Positions 18,186 to 26,851 of a stretch of 31,639 nucleotides of DNA are shown piece after piece. Made by a program: the position numbers and the translations under genes. Source of the DNA: Priapulus caudatus (lineage: Eukaryota; Priapulida; Priapulimorpha; Priapulimorphida; Priapulidae); NCBI RefSeq assembly GCF_000485595.1, contig NW_014577290.1:182893-214531 (forward strand), read 5' to 3'. How positions within the stretch are numbered: the stretch's first letter is position 1; the number at the start of each line of letters is the position of its first letter. The notes beneath the pieces were generated by a model. The model searched no databases, was not told where the DNA came from, and saw only the letters and a list, made by a program, of their open reading frames with translations.

Positions 18186-19357
18186 TCTACCTGACTATTG
18201 GCATACCGACAGTGACTCGCCCGACATCGCAGTACCTCAAGACGACGCTGCAGTCACTGATCAACAGCTCGGTTGCCGACGACAGACGGGAGGTCGTCAT
18301 CGTCGTGTTGCTGTGCGACACGAACGCCACGAACCGCGCGAACACCCTCGCCATGATCCGCGAAAACTTTGCGAGCGTCGTCGCCGAGGGCAGCCTCCAG
18401 GTGGCGCAGCTGGTCGACGAGCAGCGGTCGGCGACGACGAGCATCAGCAGGCGCACGTACAACGACTCGGCGGCGCGCGTGCGCTGGCGCTCAAAGCAGG
18501 TGCTCGACTTTGCATTCCTGCTGCGCTACTGTGCGAACATGTCGCGCTACTTCATGCTGCTTGATGACGACGTCGTCGCCGCGCCGGACTTCATCTCGGC
18601 CGTGCGCGAGTTCATCGAGCTGCAGGCCGGCGACGACTGGGTCGACCTGCAGTTCAGCAACTTCCTCGCGATCGGGCGGCTCTACCGCGCCGAGTACCTG
18701 CCGAAGCTGAGCGCGCTGCTGCGCACGTTCTACGCCGAGCAGCCCGTCGACATCTTGCTTGAGCACTTCCGCGCGGTAATGGCGCCCGCGCTCGCCGGCG
18801 AGAAGGTCGTGCGCCGGCCGTCGCTCTTCCAGCACATCGGCAAGGCGTCGTCGCTGCCAAACAAGGTGCAGGACCTGATGGACGTGACGTACGGCACGGC
18901 GCCACGCCAGTTCAACGGCGACAACCCGCCGGCGGTCACCGTCACGAACATCACGATGTTTCAGAGCTACCACCTGATGCTCGCGTACGCGAAGGCGCCC
19001 GGAATGTTCTGGGGACGTGAGGTGAGGAAGGGAGCTGAGATTTACGTGATTCTCAAAAGGCCCGTGCCGCTGTCGAGGGTCGTGGTTGCCACGGGCAACA
19101 AGGAGCATCCGAAAGACATTCTATACAATGGCAAGATGGATGTTAGTAAGCGATTGATATATCTGCATGGAAACAGAGTGCACTGTGAGGATTTTAACTA
19201 CGTTGGCTCATTCGATGATGGATTGCTTGATATTACAGACTTCTACAGAATCTTTCCTTACAGTGTGCAGTGTCTGAGAATTATAGTTTTGTCAAACCAA
19301 GAAGCATGGTTGATAGTGAGAGAGATAGCAGTATTTGTAAAAAAACTGCTCACATGA
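18186..19357 (+). CDS. MGAT4C: MGAT4C-like N-acetylglucosaminyltransferase, exon 3 (catalytic domain)
   Basis: 390 codons from the acceptor CTATTCTCAG to TGA, making a 449-residue protein with exons 1-2 (human MGAT4C is 478). The family (GT54; GnT-IV in MGAT4A/B) transfers GlcNAc in a beta-1,4 branch to the alpha-1,3 mannose arm of N-glycans in the Golgi; activity of the C member is uncertain. Landmarks in order: YLTIGIPTVTRP (61-72), RVRWRSKQVLDFAFLLRYC (157-175), LLDDDV (184-189, the DxD-like metal/sugar-nucleotide site), PSLFQHIGKASSL (271-283), DNPP (305-308), EHPKDIL (366-372), and CLRIIVLSNQEAWLIVREI near the end. The first and last landmarks resemble MGAT4C more than MGAT4A/B. Four N-X-S/T sites are visible in this exon. 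The first ~830 bp are strongly GC-rich, the last ~340 bp AT-rich. Confidence 0.95.
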
Positions 19358-19711
19358 AATCAATCAAATTTCAATTAGATAGCAATTGTTACATATTACT
19401 TTTGCCCAATGTTTGTTTATGTCTTTTTGTATAATGTGCTTTGTCAAAACAAATCAATTACATAAACATATACATATAACAACCACAAGCAAATCTATTG
19501 CCAATTATAATAATCGCATGATACATTAAACAGAAATCATACACAGCAGGTGGCCACCTTCACAGATAAATACTAACCTTGTCCTCATACACACTACCGG
19601 CTTCCGACGCCTTGTCTCGCTTCCCGTCGGCCTGTCTTCTTTCTTCTTTCTCGTACGCTATTATCTCGCAGTGCTTGCTGCTGCCGTGTTGTCAGCCCGT
19701 GCACGTCTTAT
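19358..19711 (+). other. 3' UTR and intergenic DNA
   Basis: AT-rich sequence after the stop codon, then a pyrimidine-rich stretch (TTCTTTCTTCTTTCTCG near 19640). No exon is recognised. Confidence 0.5.
19525..19530 (+). terminator. Candidate polyadenylation signal (ATTAAA)
   Basis: ATTAAA lies 168 bp after the stop codon of the glycosyltransferase gene. It is the common variant of AATAAA, and no AATAAA occurs between the stop codon and this point. Confidence 0.4.
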
Positions 19712-19845
19712 GGTAAGGGCACACGAGCGTATTTTATCGCCCGATCGCGGCGAATTTTAAAATCGATTTTAATCGCCCGTACGAATCGCTCGTATCAAAA
19801 ATGTTAGGTATTTTCGGCCGATTATTTACGCCGGCGATTATTTAC
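19712..19845 (+). repeat. Fragment related to the 1.9 kb module and to Harbinger-like ends
   Basis: GGTAAGGGCACACGAGCG followed by TTTTATCGCCCGATCGCGGC resembles the ends of CGATTTTATCGGGCG-type elements such as 14081-15029. Then CGCCCGTACGAATC and AAAATGTTAGGTATTTTCGG match the modules at 275-2279 and 4178-6054. It ends where the retroelement coding remnant begins. Confidence 0.7.
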
Positions 19846-20294
19846 TGGCACAATGTATTATGTACAGCCCATGACGTGTGTCCTGGGTTATGAGCGAACA
19901 AATGCCTATACTCTCTCATGAGCCTGACCACACCACGCCGTTTATCCTCCGATAAGTATCCCATCTCCGACTCTAAACTGGCTAGAACGTCTGAGTTAGA
20001 CAGCCTAACACCTAAAGGCTCTTTGGCAGACATCTGTCGGTCTGCCCCTTCAGACCAGCCACCACCACTGCCCTGATTCTCTACCCGGCCCGCCGGGGCA
20101 ACTAGCCCTATGGGCCGGCTATCTTTTTGGTCGTAGTACCTCTTTATCATATTACCGTGGCACAGCCGTCGGGATTTCTGTCGATTCGGAGTGCCAATCA
20201 CGTAGTTGACTTCACCCCGCTTTTTCTCCACCCGATAAGGACCACTGAATTTGGCCGAGAGCGGCTCACCCTGCACCGGTAGTAAAATTAGCAC
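19842..20294 (-). pseudogene. Integrase C-terminal domain and RT-proximal linker
   Basis: A 150-codon open stretch. It begins MLILLPVQGEPLSAKFSGPY, the small SH3-like/GPY domain typical of gypsy integrase C-termini, followed by NYVI and RRLCHGNMIKRY. After a variable region comes LSEDKRRGVVRLMREYRHLF then AHNPGHTSWAVH, which in Gmr1-type polyproteins leads into reverse transcriptase. The frame breaks a few residues later at the junction with the CGCCCGTACG repeat. In-frame continuity of integrase tail and RT linker is the key evidence for domain order. Confidence 0.75.
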
Positions 20295-20665
20295 TATCCC
20301 CCAGTCGAAACACGAACCTGCGCTTTTCGATCATAATACGCCTTCATCGATTGCTGAGACTCTTTTAGATGTGCTCTGGCCACCTCACAAGCTTTGGACA
20401 GCCGCTCCTTAATGTTACATACATACTCTATGAGGGTAGAGCATGTAGTTTCATCCAGAAACTGTTCCTTTAGTAATTTAGGGGGCCCCCTAACCTCGTG
20501 ATCGTACACCAACTCAAAGGGACTAAACCCGGTGGACTCGTTCGGCATGTTCCTAGTGGCAAAGAAGAGGAAAGGGATACCCTTATCCCAGTCTTCGGTG
20601 CACTCCAGACAATAGGCCCTGAGCATCGTCTTTAACGTCTGGTGATACCGTTCCAGAGCCCCCTA
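20294..20665 (-). pseudogene. Integrase core, C-terminal half
   Basis: The frame contains ALERYHQTLK (carrying the third catalytic acidic residue, Glu) at its start, then EDWDKGIPFLFFATRN and GFSPFELVYDHEVRGP, standard integrase landmarks. It overlaps the preceding frame by more than 40 bp in a different register. A short insertion (CTAG, about 20663-20666) just before the Glu motif shifts the frame relative to the core's first half. Confidence 0.8.
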
Positions 20666-21020
20666 GCTGAGACTGGGCTTGGTAAGCTGAAGACTTTAGC
20701 TGTCTGACTCCAAACTGATGCATTGCCTCTTGAAACAACCCCGACATGAAGTTAGAGCCTTGGTCTGACTGGACCTCTTTAGGTAAGCCATACCGAGTGA
20801 AAAACTGAACCAAAGCCTCCACCACCACCTCAGATGTAATCTTCTTTAGTGGAATGGCTTCCGGAAACCTAGACGACACATCCATGACAGTCAACAAGTA
20901 CCTATGCCCCGACTTGGTCCTGGGTAAAGGACCGATACAGTCAATTAACACTTGACTGAAGGGTTCCTCAAAAGCCGGAATGGGTACAAGTGGGGCTGGT
21001 TTGATTGACGGTTGAGGCAA
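20583..21020 (-). pseudogene. Integrase core, N-terminal half
   Basis: It contains PIPAFEEPFSQVLIDCIGPL (first catalytic Asp), KSGHRYLLTVMDVSSRFPEA and QSDQGSNFMSGLF (second catalytic Asp), then SSAYQAQSQ, after which the frame is wrong. These are the rve-domain motifs of a DDE integrase. The upstream zinc-binding region lies at about 21020-21170, broken across frames; EYCKTCHSCQ is readable there. Confidence 0.9.
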
Positions 21021-21169
21021 TACCTATCATCTGACAAGAGTGGCATGTTTTACAATACTCCACTATATCCCTGTGTAATTTAGGCAACAAAAATGTGCCA
21101 TACACCGAGCCTGGGTCTTCCTTATTCCCAAGTGCCCCACCATGGGTATCTCATGGGCCAACCGCAATA

Positions 21170-21880
21170 TTACCGATAACAGGTAGGCACCGCCACCTGG
21201 TGTACAACAGACCACTCGTCAGGAGGGGGACTGTTGGGAGGCCTCCCTTTCCTCATCAACACACCGGCCTTCATATAATAGCACTCGGGAACCTCCTTAG
21301 CCTCAGACGGGGACAGAGCCGTCTGTCTTATGTCACTTAGAACAGGATCTGCCTGCTGCTCCTCCATTAGAGAGGTGCGAGTGAACTCTACCTTTGTAGG
21401 GCACTCCTCTCCACCCTTCCTGTTACCACCTAACTGTGGGAAATTTGTTTCCACTAACCAGACCTCACACTCCTCCGTTTCATTCCGTTCCTCCGTTTTT
21501 CTCTCTTCTTGCTTCGCCTCACACCTCTGCGATCTAGTCACTACACAAGCTGGGAATATGCCTGGGAATTCTTCCCGTAACCTCTCTGTTTCCAGTTGTT
21601 CCACCCGCTCATCCGAAGCAATGGGAGAGGTGCTGACCCTATCCCCCGCTAAGTCAATCCGCAAGAGAAAACTCACCCCATCTATCGGGAGAGAGGGAAC
21701 AACTCCCACGGTCACCATACCCGAGATCAAGCCCAATTTCAGATCCACCCTACACAAGCTTCCCTGTACTAACACACTAGTATTCATCTTGCCTGGAGTT
21801 CCCGGCCCCTTCTCAAGCAACATCAGAGACTGTGTCGCCCCCGTATCTCGTAGGATAACTACGGACTTAGTTTCCCTATA
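21170..21880 (-). pseudogene. Aspartic protease plus spacer leading to integrase
   Basis: Reading begins upstream of the first Met with ILRDTGATQSLMLLEKGPG; DTGA is the retropepsin active-site triad. SVLVQGSLCRVDLKLG and LPIDGVSFLLRIDLAGD follow as the protease body, then GIFPACVVTRSQ, an acidic Glu-rich spacer, EEQQADPVLSDIRQ and YYMKAGVLMRKGRPP, which normally sits just before the integrase zinc finger. The protease and pre-integrase segment share one uninterrupted frame with no reverse transcriptase between them. Confidence 0.85.
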
Positions 21881-21917
21881 AAAACTTCACCCCTCGAAAC
21901 AAAATTCCTATAGCTGT

Positions 21918-22263
21918 CTAACATAGGGCTCCTGCCATCTGCCCCGCCCCCTCTTTCGCCTTAACAGACACCACAGAACTAGGCTCTACCTCATTCGTGC
22001 CACCAGGACAATCAGCCACCGTATTGACCAGGGCAACAGGTCTCCCATAGCTCTTTCGCTTCTCGTCCCTCTGCAACTTCCAGCACTCGGACTTAAGGTG
22101 CCCTTTACCGTTACAATAATAACACGTCACCCCTCTACTAAACCCAAACCTCTTCTGGATCCCATCTGGCTGTCTAAGTGAAGCCCGTTTCCCAGATTGG
22201 CCACTATTATCCTTACTACAGAACCTCGTTTTCTCTTCTGCCTTTAGGCCGGTCTCTTCTGCC
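21918..22263 (-). pseudogene. Gag nucleocapsid with CCHC zinc knuckle (element X)
   Basis: CYYCNGKGHLKSEC fits C-X2-C-X4-H-X4-C, the retroviral-type RNA-binding knuckle. KSYGRPVALVN follows, and the protease lies just downstream after a frame break. The segment starts abruptly at about 22263 against a different element; capsid is missing. Confidence 0.8.
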
Positions 22264-22716
22264 TGATGCCCCTGTGTCAATAGTCATTTTTACGACTTTT
22301 CCCTCAATCTTTACGTCGCACGTTGGTAGCTTGTCCCCGTGCTGCCTTTCACCAAACGTGTACTCGTCGTCCGAGGAATCCGACTGATGTGCTTCCATCT
22401 CCGCTGTAGAATGCTTGTTCTCTGCGACGTGATACGCTGACTGTTCTCTTCTCTGTCTTGATCTACACACTGCAGCGAAATGGTTAAGCCACCCACATGA
22501 TCTACAAGACTTGCCCCTGGCTGGACATAGCTTACTTTGGGGGTGTGGATACAGTCCAGCACAATTTCGGCACGTAGCCTTCCTACCCACCATTCGTGAG
22601 GGCTTCTGTATCTGTGCAGTAGCTTCCGTCGGCTTTTGTCTAGCCTGCTGTTTCTTATGAAACGGTTTTGAATGAAGTGTTGACGGTCCTACCATCGTTG
22701 TCACCTTCAATACCAC
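22264..22716 (-). pseudogene. Second, different Ty3/gypsy element: Gag knuckles and protease start
   Basis: A 166-codon frame with CRNCAGLYPHPQSKLC (a variant knuckle, C-X2-C then H and C) and CRSCGWLNHFAAVC (a perfect C-X2-C-X4-H-X4-C). An acidic linker follows, then VKIEGKVVKMTIDTGAS, the first strand and DTG active site of an aspartic protease. Directly after DTGAS the reading switches into the nucleocapsid region of the neighbouring element. Two knuckle types and two proteases within 1 kb show this is a different lineage from element X. Upstream Gag sequence is out of frame. Confidence 0.8.
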
Positions 22717-23051
22717 TTGCCTGTGCTTCTGACAGCTCTATAGTTCGAGATTCCCCTGACCAATGCCCACACCGACGATGTTGGGGGATTTGGTGTGGGA
22801 AAGCTTTATATACATGGCGACACAGCACACTCGCAGCGGCGAGTGCGGGAGCGTTCGGCGTTAGTTTTTATGAAGGAAAGTGGATATACAGTGACACAAC
22901 AGTGGAACTGTAATTGAGAGGTACGGTAGTAGGGCCTATTTGTGAATGTGCGTTCATATTATTTTCAGTTTTTACTGACTCTGTCTCAAGTGCCTGTGTT
23001 CACTCCCTGTGTCGGGCAGCGTGATGAAAACTTCATACACTTCGTCACCAG
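22717..23051. other. Spacer right of the retroelement chimera
   Basis: Possibly further Gag-region debris on the minus strand up to about 22740, then a segment with GCTTTATATACATGG (TATA-like) near 22803. No LTR or exon could be defined. Confidence 0.4.
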
Positions 23052-23062
23052 CATAGTGTAGC

Positions 23063-23291
23063 TCATAGGGTCTATCCCCCAGGGTACTGCCGGAACGTAC
23101 CCTGGGTACGGTCCGGTATACTGGAACGTACCCTGGTCACTATTTGATATGGTTAGGGTTAGGATTAGGGTTAGGGTTCGGGTTCGGGTTAGGGTTATGG
23201 TTAGGGAGTAGGCGTAGGCGACTCCCTAGACTCGTTAGTGGAGTAGGCGAGGTACGGTCCGGCATATTAGATAGTACCCAGCCCTCTCAGC
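23063..23291. mobile_element. Foldback MITE carrying telomere-like repeats, copy B (right end deleted)
   Basis: This is the same element as 7020-7236. It starts TCATAGGGTCTATCCCCC and contains GTACTGCCGGAACGTACC and GGAGTAGGCGTAGGCGACTC. The telomere-like part is longer, about 55 bp of TTAGGG and TTCGGG units (23152-23206). The right inverted arm is missing beyond GATAGTACCCA. CATAGTGTAGC (11 bp) occurs directly on both sides (23052-23062, 23292-23302). Confidence 0.85.
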
Positions 23292-23460
23292 CATAGTGTA
23301 GCATCATAGCTCTTTTCCGTTTTGGCGTGGTTATGTTTAATACTATCATCAGATTCTCCAACTTCGCCACCCATTTCGCCCATCTCAGTCCAGTGTTGCC
23401 ACTGTCCGCGTGCACGGCGAACGCTGGAAATTGTGGTAGGTGGTTGCCAGCTTTCTGTAG

Positions 23461-23631
23461 CACAGGCACTTGAAGCGTTTCAAGAAAATATAATGCTAAC
23501 TAAATACGAAATCTATTTACTACCAAATTCTTAATGTTTCTATACTCACTTTCACCTATTATTGCCGACAGTTTCCTGTATTTCGTATTTAGTTAGCATT
23601 ATATTTTATTGAAACGCTTCAAGTTCCTGTG
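23461..23631. mobile_element. hAT-like MITE with perfect 8-bp target duplication
   Basis: Terminal inverted repeats of about 52 bp with only a few mismatches start CACAGGCACTTGAAGCGTTT and end AAACGCTTCAAGTTCCTGTG. TTCTGTAG flanks both ends (23453-23460, 23632-23639). The 8-bp duplication and CANNG-type terminus fit the hAT superfamily. At 171 bp it has no coding capacity. Confidence 0.9.
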
Positions 23632-23642
23632 TTCTGTAGCAC

Positions 23643-25436
23643 CAGTGCTCGTACGTAGGCTGGTACACGTAGGCTTCGATCGATATGGCAAGAAAACACG
23701 ATCACCCTGAGACGTTTCAGTTTCAATTTCAGTTGCTAGAACAAACGGCTGCGCTGCTCCAACTGGCAATTGACACTGGTTATGCACTCTGACACCGCTT
23801 TTCCCGTATAGATGTGCGTTTGCTCCTTCGTTTCAACCGTCAAAACACGTGTACGTAAACGAATACAGAAAGTAAAGCATAACATACTGACTACACTACA
23901 TAAAGTGTAAGCAAAATCACTGGAATTGTGTTGTACGTCACTGGGTATACACAATTGAAAACTTATTCAGTTGCTGTTGTCATATTCATACCTCCCAAAT
24001 TCGAAATCATAGTTCAGTGGGTGACAATTTACAGATATTCTTTCAACCCACCGAGAAGCATTGTTTATACATTGATGTAGTGTCATAGATTGCTTTGCAG
24101 TGCGGCGGGGGCCGGATGCTTTTTTGTCTACTGATCACAAGCTGTTTTGTTTGTAATGACATGTTTATGAGTGGTGTAGTCTGACTCTATATTGTGGAGA
24201 GAACAGCCTGTCGCAGACACGTGGACGTTTTGGATCAGTTGGTTTTGGGATCAGTTGGATCTGTGGCATCGTGTGGATGTGTTTCATTTACTGATAGATG
24301 TTTAGACAATTTTTGACATTAAGTTGTCAACAGAAAGATTTATTATTTTATAATTATGGTAAGGTATTTATGGTAACATGCATACGTTCACACTTTCATT
24401 CGCAATAATGTCTAAAGCTTGAGGAACGCATGTATATAGAGCAGAGCTATATATATATTTTTGTAGTTTGTATTATATATACATATATATATCTATATAT
24501 TTGATAACGTCTAAAATATAGCTAATGGTATTATTTTGTTAATCGTATACTGTATATTCTCCTTAATCCTTGATATGAGCTCCTATTGAGGGGAATTCTC
24601 TCGGTAAAAATTCTCACGCATGTAATTGTCCCAAGTAACTACAGAAGTATTAAAATGGAAGGAGGGCGGCTCTGTTGTTAGTAAATGTGCTACGGTTGGG
24701 CCATGAAATCGCCCAAAAGCTATATTATGAACGATGAAATGTATTTATGTCTGATTTATATTCTATCTTGCCGGCACTCAATTAATTGGGCATTGCTCAA
24801 TCTAAGGGGACCCATTCTCCACATAAGTGTAATACTTTTTTCCTGAGTGTTCTGGAAATCGTCATATTTAGTGTAATGAAATAAGTAGTGACCTACTGCA
24901 GTGCAGTCTTGGAAATAAATTTGAAATCCCAGTCAGGCCTAATTTCAAAATGTTTAGACGATAAGATGCTAGATTCAAAATAATAGGTGATCAGTCCCGG
25001 ACTGGGGGTCGGACTCCTATTGCCAACACTGCGGTTGTATCTCAGACCGTGTAATAAGTGTCGCAGGATGGCTGTTCGTTGCTCCTATCTGGTGTATGTA
25101 TTAAATTGTATTTGTTAACAACCACCTTAGTGACCTAGTCAATGCACGTAACACTTAACTCTGTACAGTGCGGAACTAGGTTTGTTTATTTGGTACCGTC
25201 GATTGTGACCGATGGTTTTATGCTATACCATCCAGTGTTCGCTCCTTTCTATGCCATTTGTGGTGCAACAGTAGCTCGGGTATCGCTGGCGAAGTATCTG
25301 CCGAGCGTTGGCAAAACTGATTCGAGCTAACATTCGCGACATGGGATTAAATGATCGCACACCCACCCGGACAGAGTCGAACGTAATAGTGCGTGTCTTA
25401 TATTATATATTATCTGGTAAGAGACCGTTAGTTTGT
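23643..25436. other. Intergenic region, no gene recognised
   Basis: AT-rich, mostly unique-looking DNA with an AT microsatellite and weak palindrome near 24430-24500. The 62-codon plus-strand frame at 25142-25330 has no splice context or recognised domain. Confidence 0.5.
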
Positions 25437-25439
25437 TTT

Positions 25440-25667
25440 TCCATTTGACGTTGCAAATAGGAAATGGGTTTCTGACCTATTTCCTATTTTTTAAATGAAA
25501 ATGGAAAATAGGAAATGGGTTTCTGATCCGTTTCCTAATATAAAAGTCTAAATAGGAAATGGGAAATGGGTTTCTGATCCGTTTCCTATTTTAAAAGTCT
25601 AAATAGGAAATGGGAAATGGGTTTCTGATCCGTTTCCTATTTTAAAAGTCTAAATAGGAAATGGGAA
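25440..25667 (+). repeat. 51-bp tandem array of hairpin units
   Basis: At least three units have an exact 51-bp period (AAAAGTCTAAATAGGAAATG at 25542, 25593, 25644), with one or two diverged units before. Each unit contains AATAGGAAA and its inverse TTTCCTATT around TTTCTGATCC, so each could fold as a hairpin. Confidence 0.9.
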
Positions 25668-25681
25668 AAGGAAAAGGAAGG

Positions 25682-25901
25682 GTGTACGTGCGTGTACCCG
25701 CATGCACCCGCGTGTACGAGCGTGTATCTGCGTGTACGTGCGTGTACCCGCGTGCACCCGCGTGTACGTGCGTGTACCTGCGTGCACGTACGTGTACCCG
25801 CGTGTACGTGCGTGTACCCACGTGTACGTGCGTGTACCTGCATGTACCTGTGTGTACCCGCGCGTACGTGCGTGTATCTCCGTGTACCCGCGTGTACGTG
25901 C
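25682..25901 (+). repeat. 10-bp minisatellite, array 1 (22 units)
   Basis: Consensus GTGTAC(GT/CC/CT)GC, 22 units in exact 10-bp register. The GTGTACGTGC units are perfectly alternating purine-pyrimidine. The Val/Cys/Arg/Tyr-rich frames on both strands are translations of this repeat, not proteins. Confidence 0.95.
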
Positions 25902-25930
25902 GGCGCGTAGAGTTTGTAATAAGTAAAAGT

Positions 25931-26060
25931 AGTGTATAAGAATCATACGTGATTTTTGTGTACGTAGCCGTCAACATGTTTACGTGTAAGTAAATGTAGT
26001 GTATAAGAATCATACGTAATTTTTGTGTGCGTAGCCGTCAACATGTTTACGTGTATAAAC
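25931..26060 (+). repeat. 67-bp tandem duplication
   Basis: AGTGTATAAGAATCATACGT begins at 25931 and again at 25998, each followed by GTAGCCGTCAACATGTTTAC. Two copies with few differences. Confidence 0.9.
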
Positions 26061-26156
26061 GTCCACATCTACAGATAGTGCAAACCCGGATGCAGACACG
26101 TACGTACGCGACGTGGTGCAGTGCGCTACAGGCGAGTGGCGAGGGGACCCCTGATG

Positions 26157-26215
26157 TGACGTCACCTCGCTGGGCATATATATTATGACCACACCTTGGG
26201 TGCTCTTCAGTTTCC
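26157..26215 (+). promoter_or_regulatory. Core-promoter-like segment (CRE, TATA, Inr)
   Basis: TGACGTCA (26157-26164) is a perfect CRE. TATATATT (26177-26184) is followed by the initiator-like TCAGTTT (26207-26213), whose A is 32 bp from the first T of the TATA box, the canonical spacing. AATAAA occurs about 95 bp further on (26304-26309, CAACAATAAATC). This could be a small promoter or part of a solo LTR; LTR ends were not found, and no exon follows that I can support. Confidence 0.45.
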
Positions 26216-26450
26216 AAACGCGCGCACATTTACTCTACTATTTACTTCACATTTACATATACTATTTATGTATTAGACTACATTTCCGGACTCGTGAGCA
26301 ACAATAAATCTTGTGCGTGGAAGCTCATTTGGACTTATGAAATTATTTGTGTGATCACATTTCCTTCAAGCGCAACACAACACGAACGAACTGGGTTTCC
26401 TTTCCACCGTTTGGACATTATACAATAACACAACGCAAGGTTCAGAACAT

Positions 26451-26576
26451 TACTACCTATACCCCTATACTTTACTATATACTATACCCCTATACTTTAC
26501 TATATACTATACCCCTATACTTTACTATATACTATACCCCTATACTTTACTATATACTATACCCCTATACATTACT
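26451..26576 (+). repeat. 25-bp tandem array
   Basis: About five units with period 25 bp, ACCCCTATACTTTACTATAT starting at 26461, 26486, 26511, 26536 and 26561. The Tyr/Ile/Pro-rich frame over it is not a gene. Confidence 0.95.
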
Positions 26577-26600
26577 ATAAGCTGGTGTGGCCACATCTGC

Positions 26601-26792
26601 GTGTACGTGCGTGTATCTGCGTGCACGTGCGGGTACCGCGTGTACGTGCGTGTACCTGCGTGTGCACGGCGTGTACCCGCGTGCACGTGCGTGTACTCGC
26701 GTGTACGGCGTGCACCCGCGTGTACGTGCGTGTATTCGCGTGTACGTGCGTTTACCCGCGTGCACCTGCGTGTACCCGCGTGTACGTGCGTG
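26601..26792 (+). repeat. 10-bp minisatellite, array 2 (~19 units)
   Basis: The same GTGTAC(GT/CC/CT)GC unit as 25682-25901 in the same orientation, with three 1-2 bp slips (for example GGGTACCGC, GTGTACGGC). It lies about 700 bp from array 1. Confidence 0.95.
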
Positions 26793-26851
26793 TGAAACTT
26801 AGTTGAATTAAGATTTCAGTCCGTGTAGATACGTGATGTGATCGTATAGGT

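Larger units (their letters stand above)
19842..22263 (-). mobile_element. Ty3/gypsy fragment, Gmr1-type order (gag-PR-INT-RT linker)
   Basis: Read on the minus strand the order is: CCHC zinc knuckle, aspartic protease with DTGA, acidic spacer, integrase zinc-binding region, integrase core, integrase C-terminal domain, then the start of the linker that precedes reverse transcriptase. It stops at 19842 before any RT motif. In ordinary Ty3/gypsy elements RT lies between protease and integrase; here the protease runs through the spacer to integrase in one frame and the post-integrase linker is present, so the order looks original and not due to deletion. The Gmr1 group of deuterostome gypsy elements is described with this order. 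Several frameshifts and stops make it inactive. No LTR is seen. Confidence 0.8.

Noticed and set aside
18313-19108. Overlapping frames on both strands within exon 3 (83, 113, 205 codons and others)
   Set aside because: Shadows of the GC-rich coding exon; Arg/Ala-rich or His/Val-rich readings without domain character.
25637-26013. Long frames with Tyr-Val-Arg-Val and Thr-Arg-Gly-Tyr-Thr repeats, which could look like a tandem-repeat protein
   Set aside because: Open in many frames on both strands because a 10-bp repeat without stops is read in every register; no start context or splice sites.
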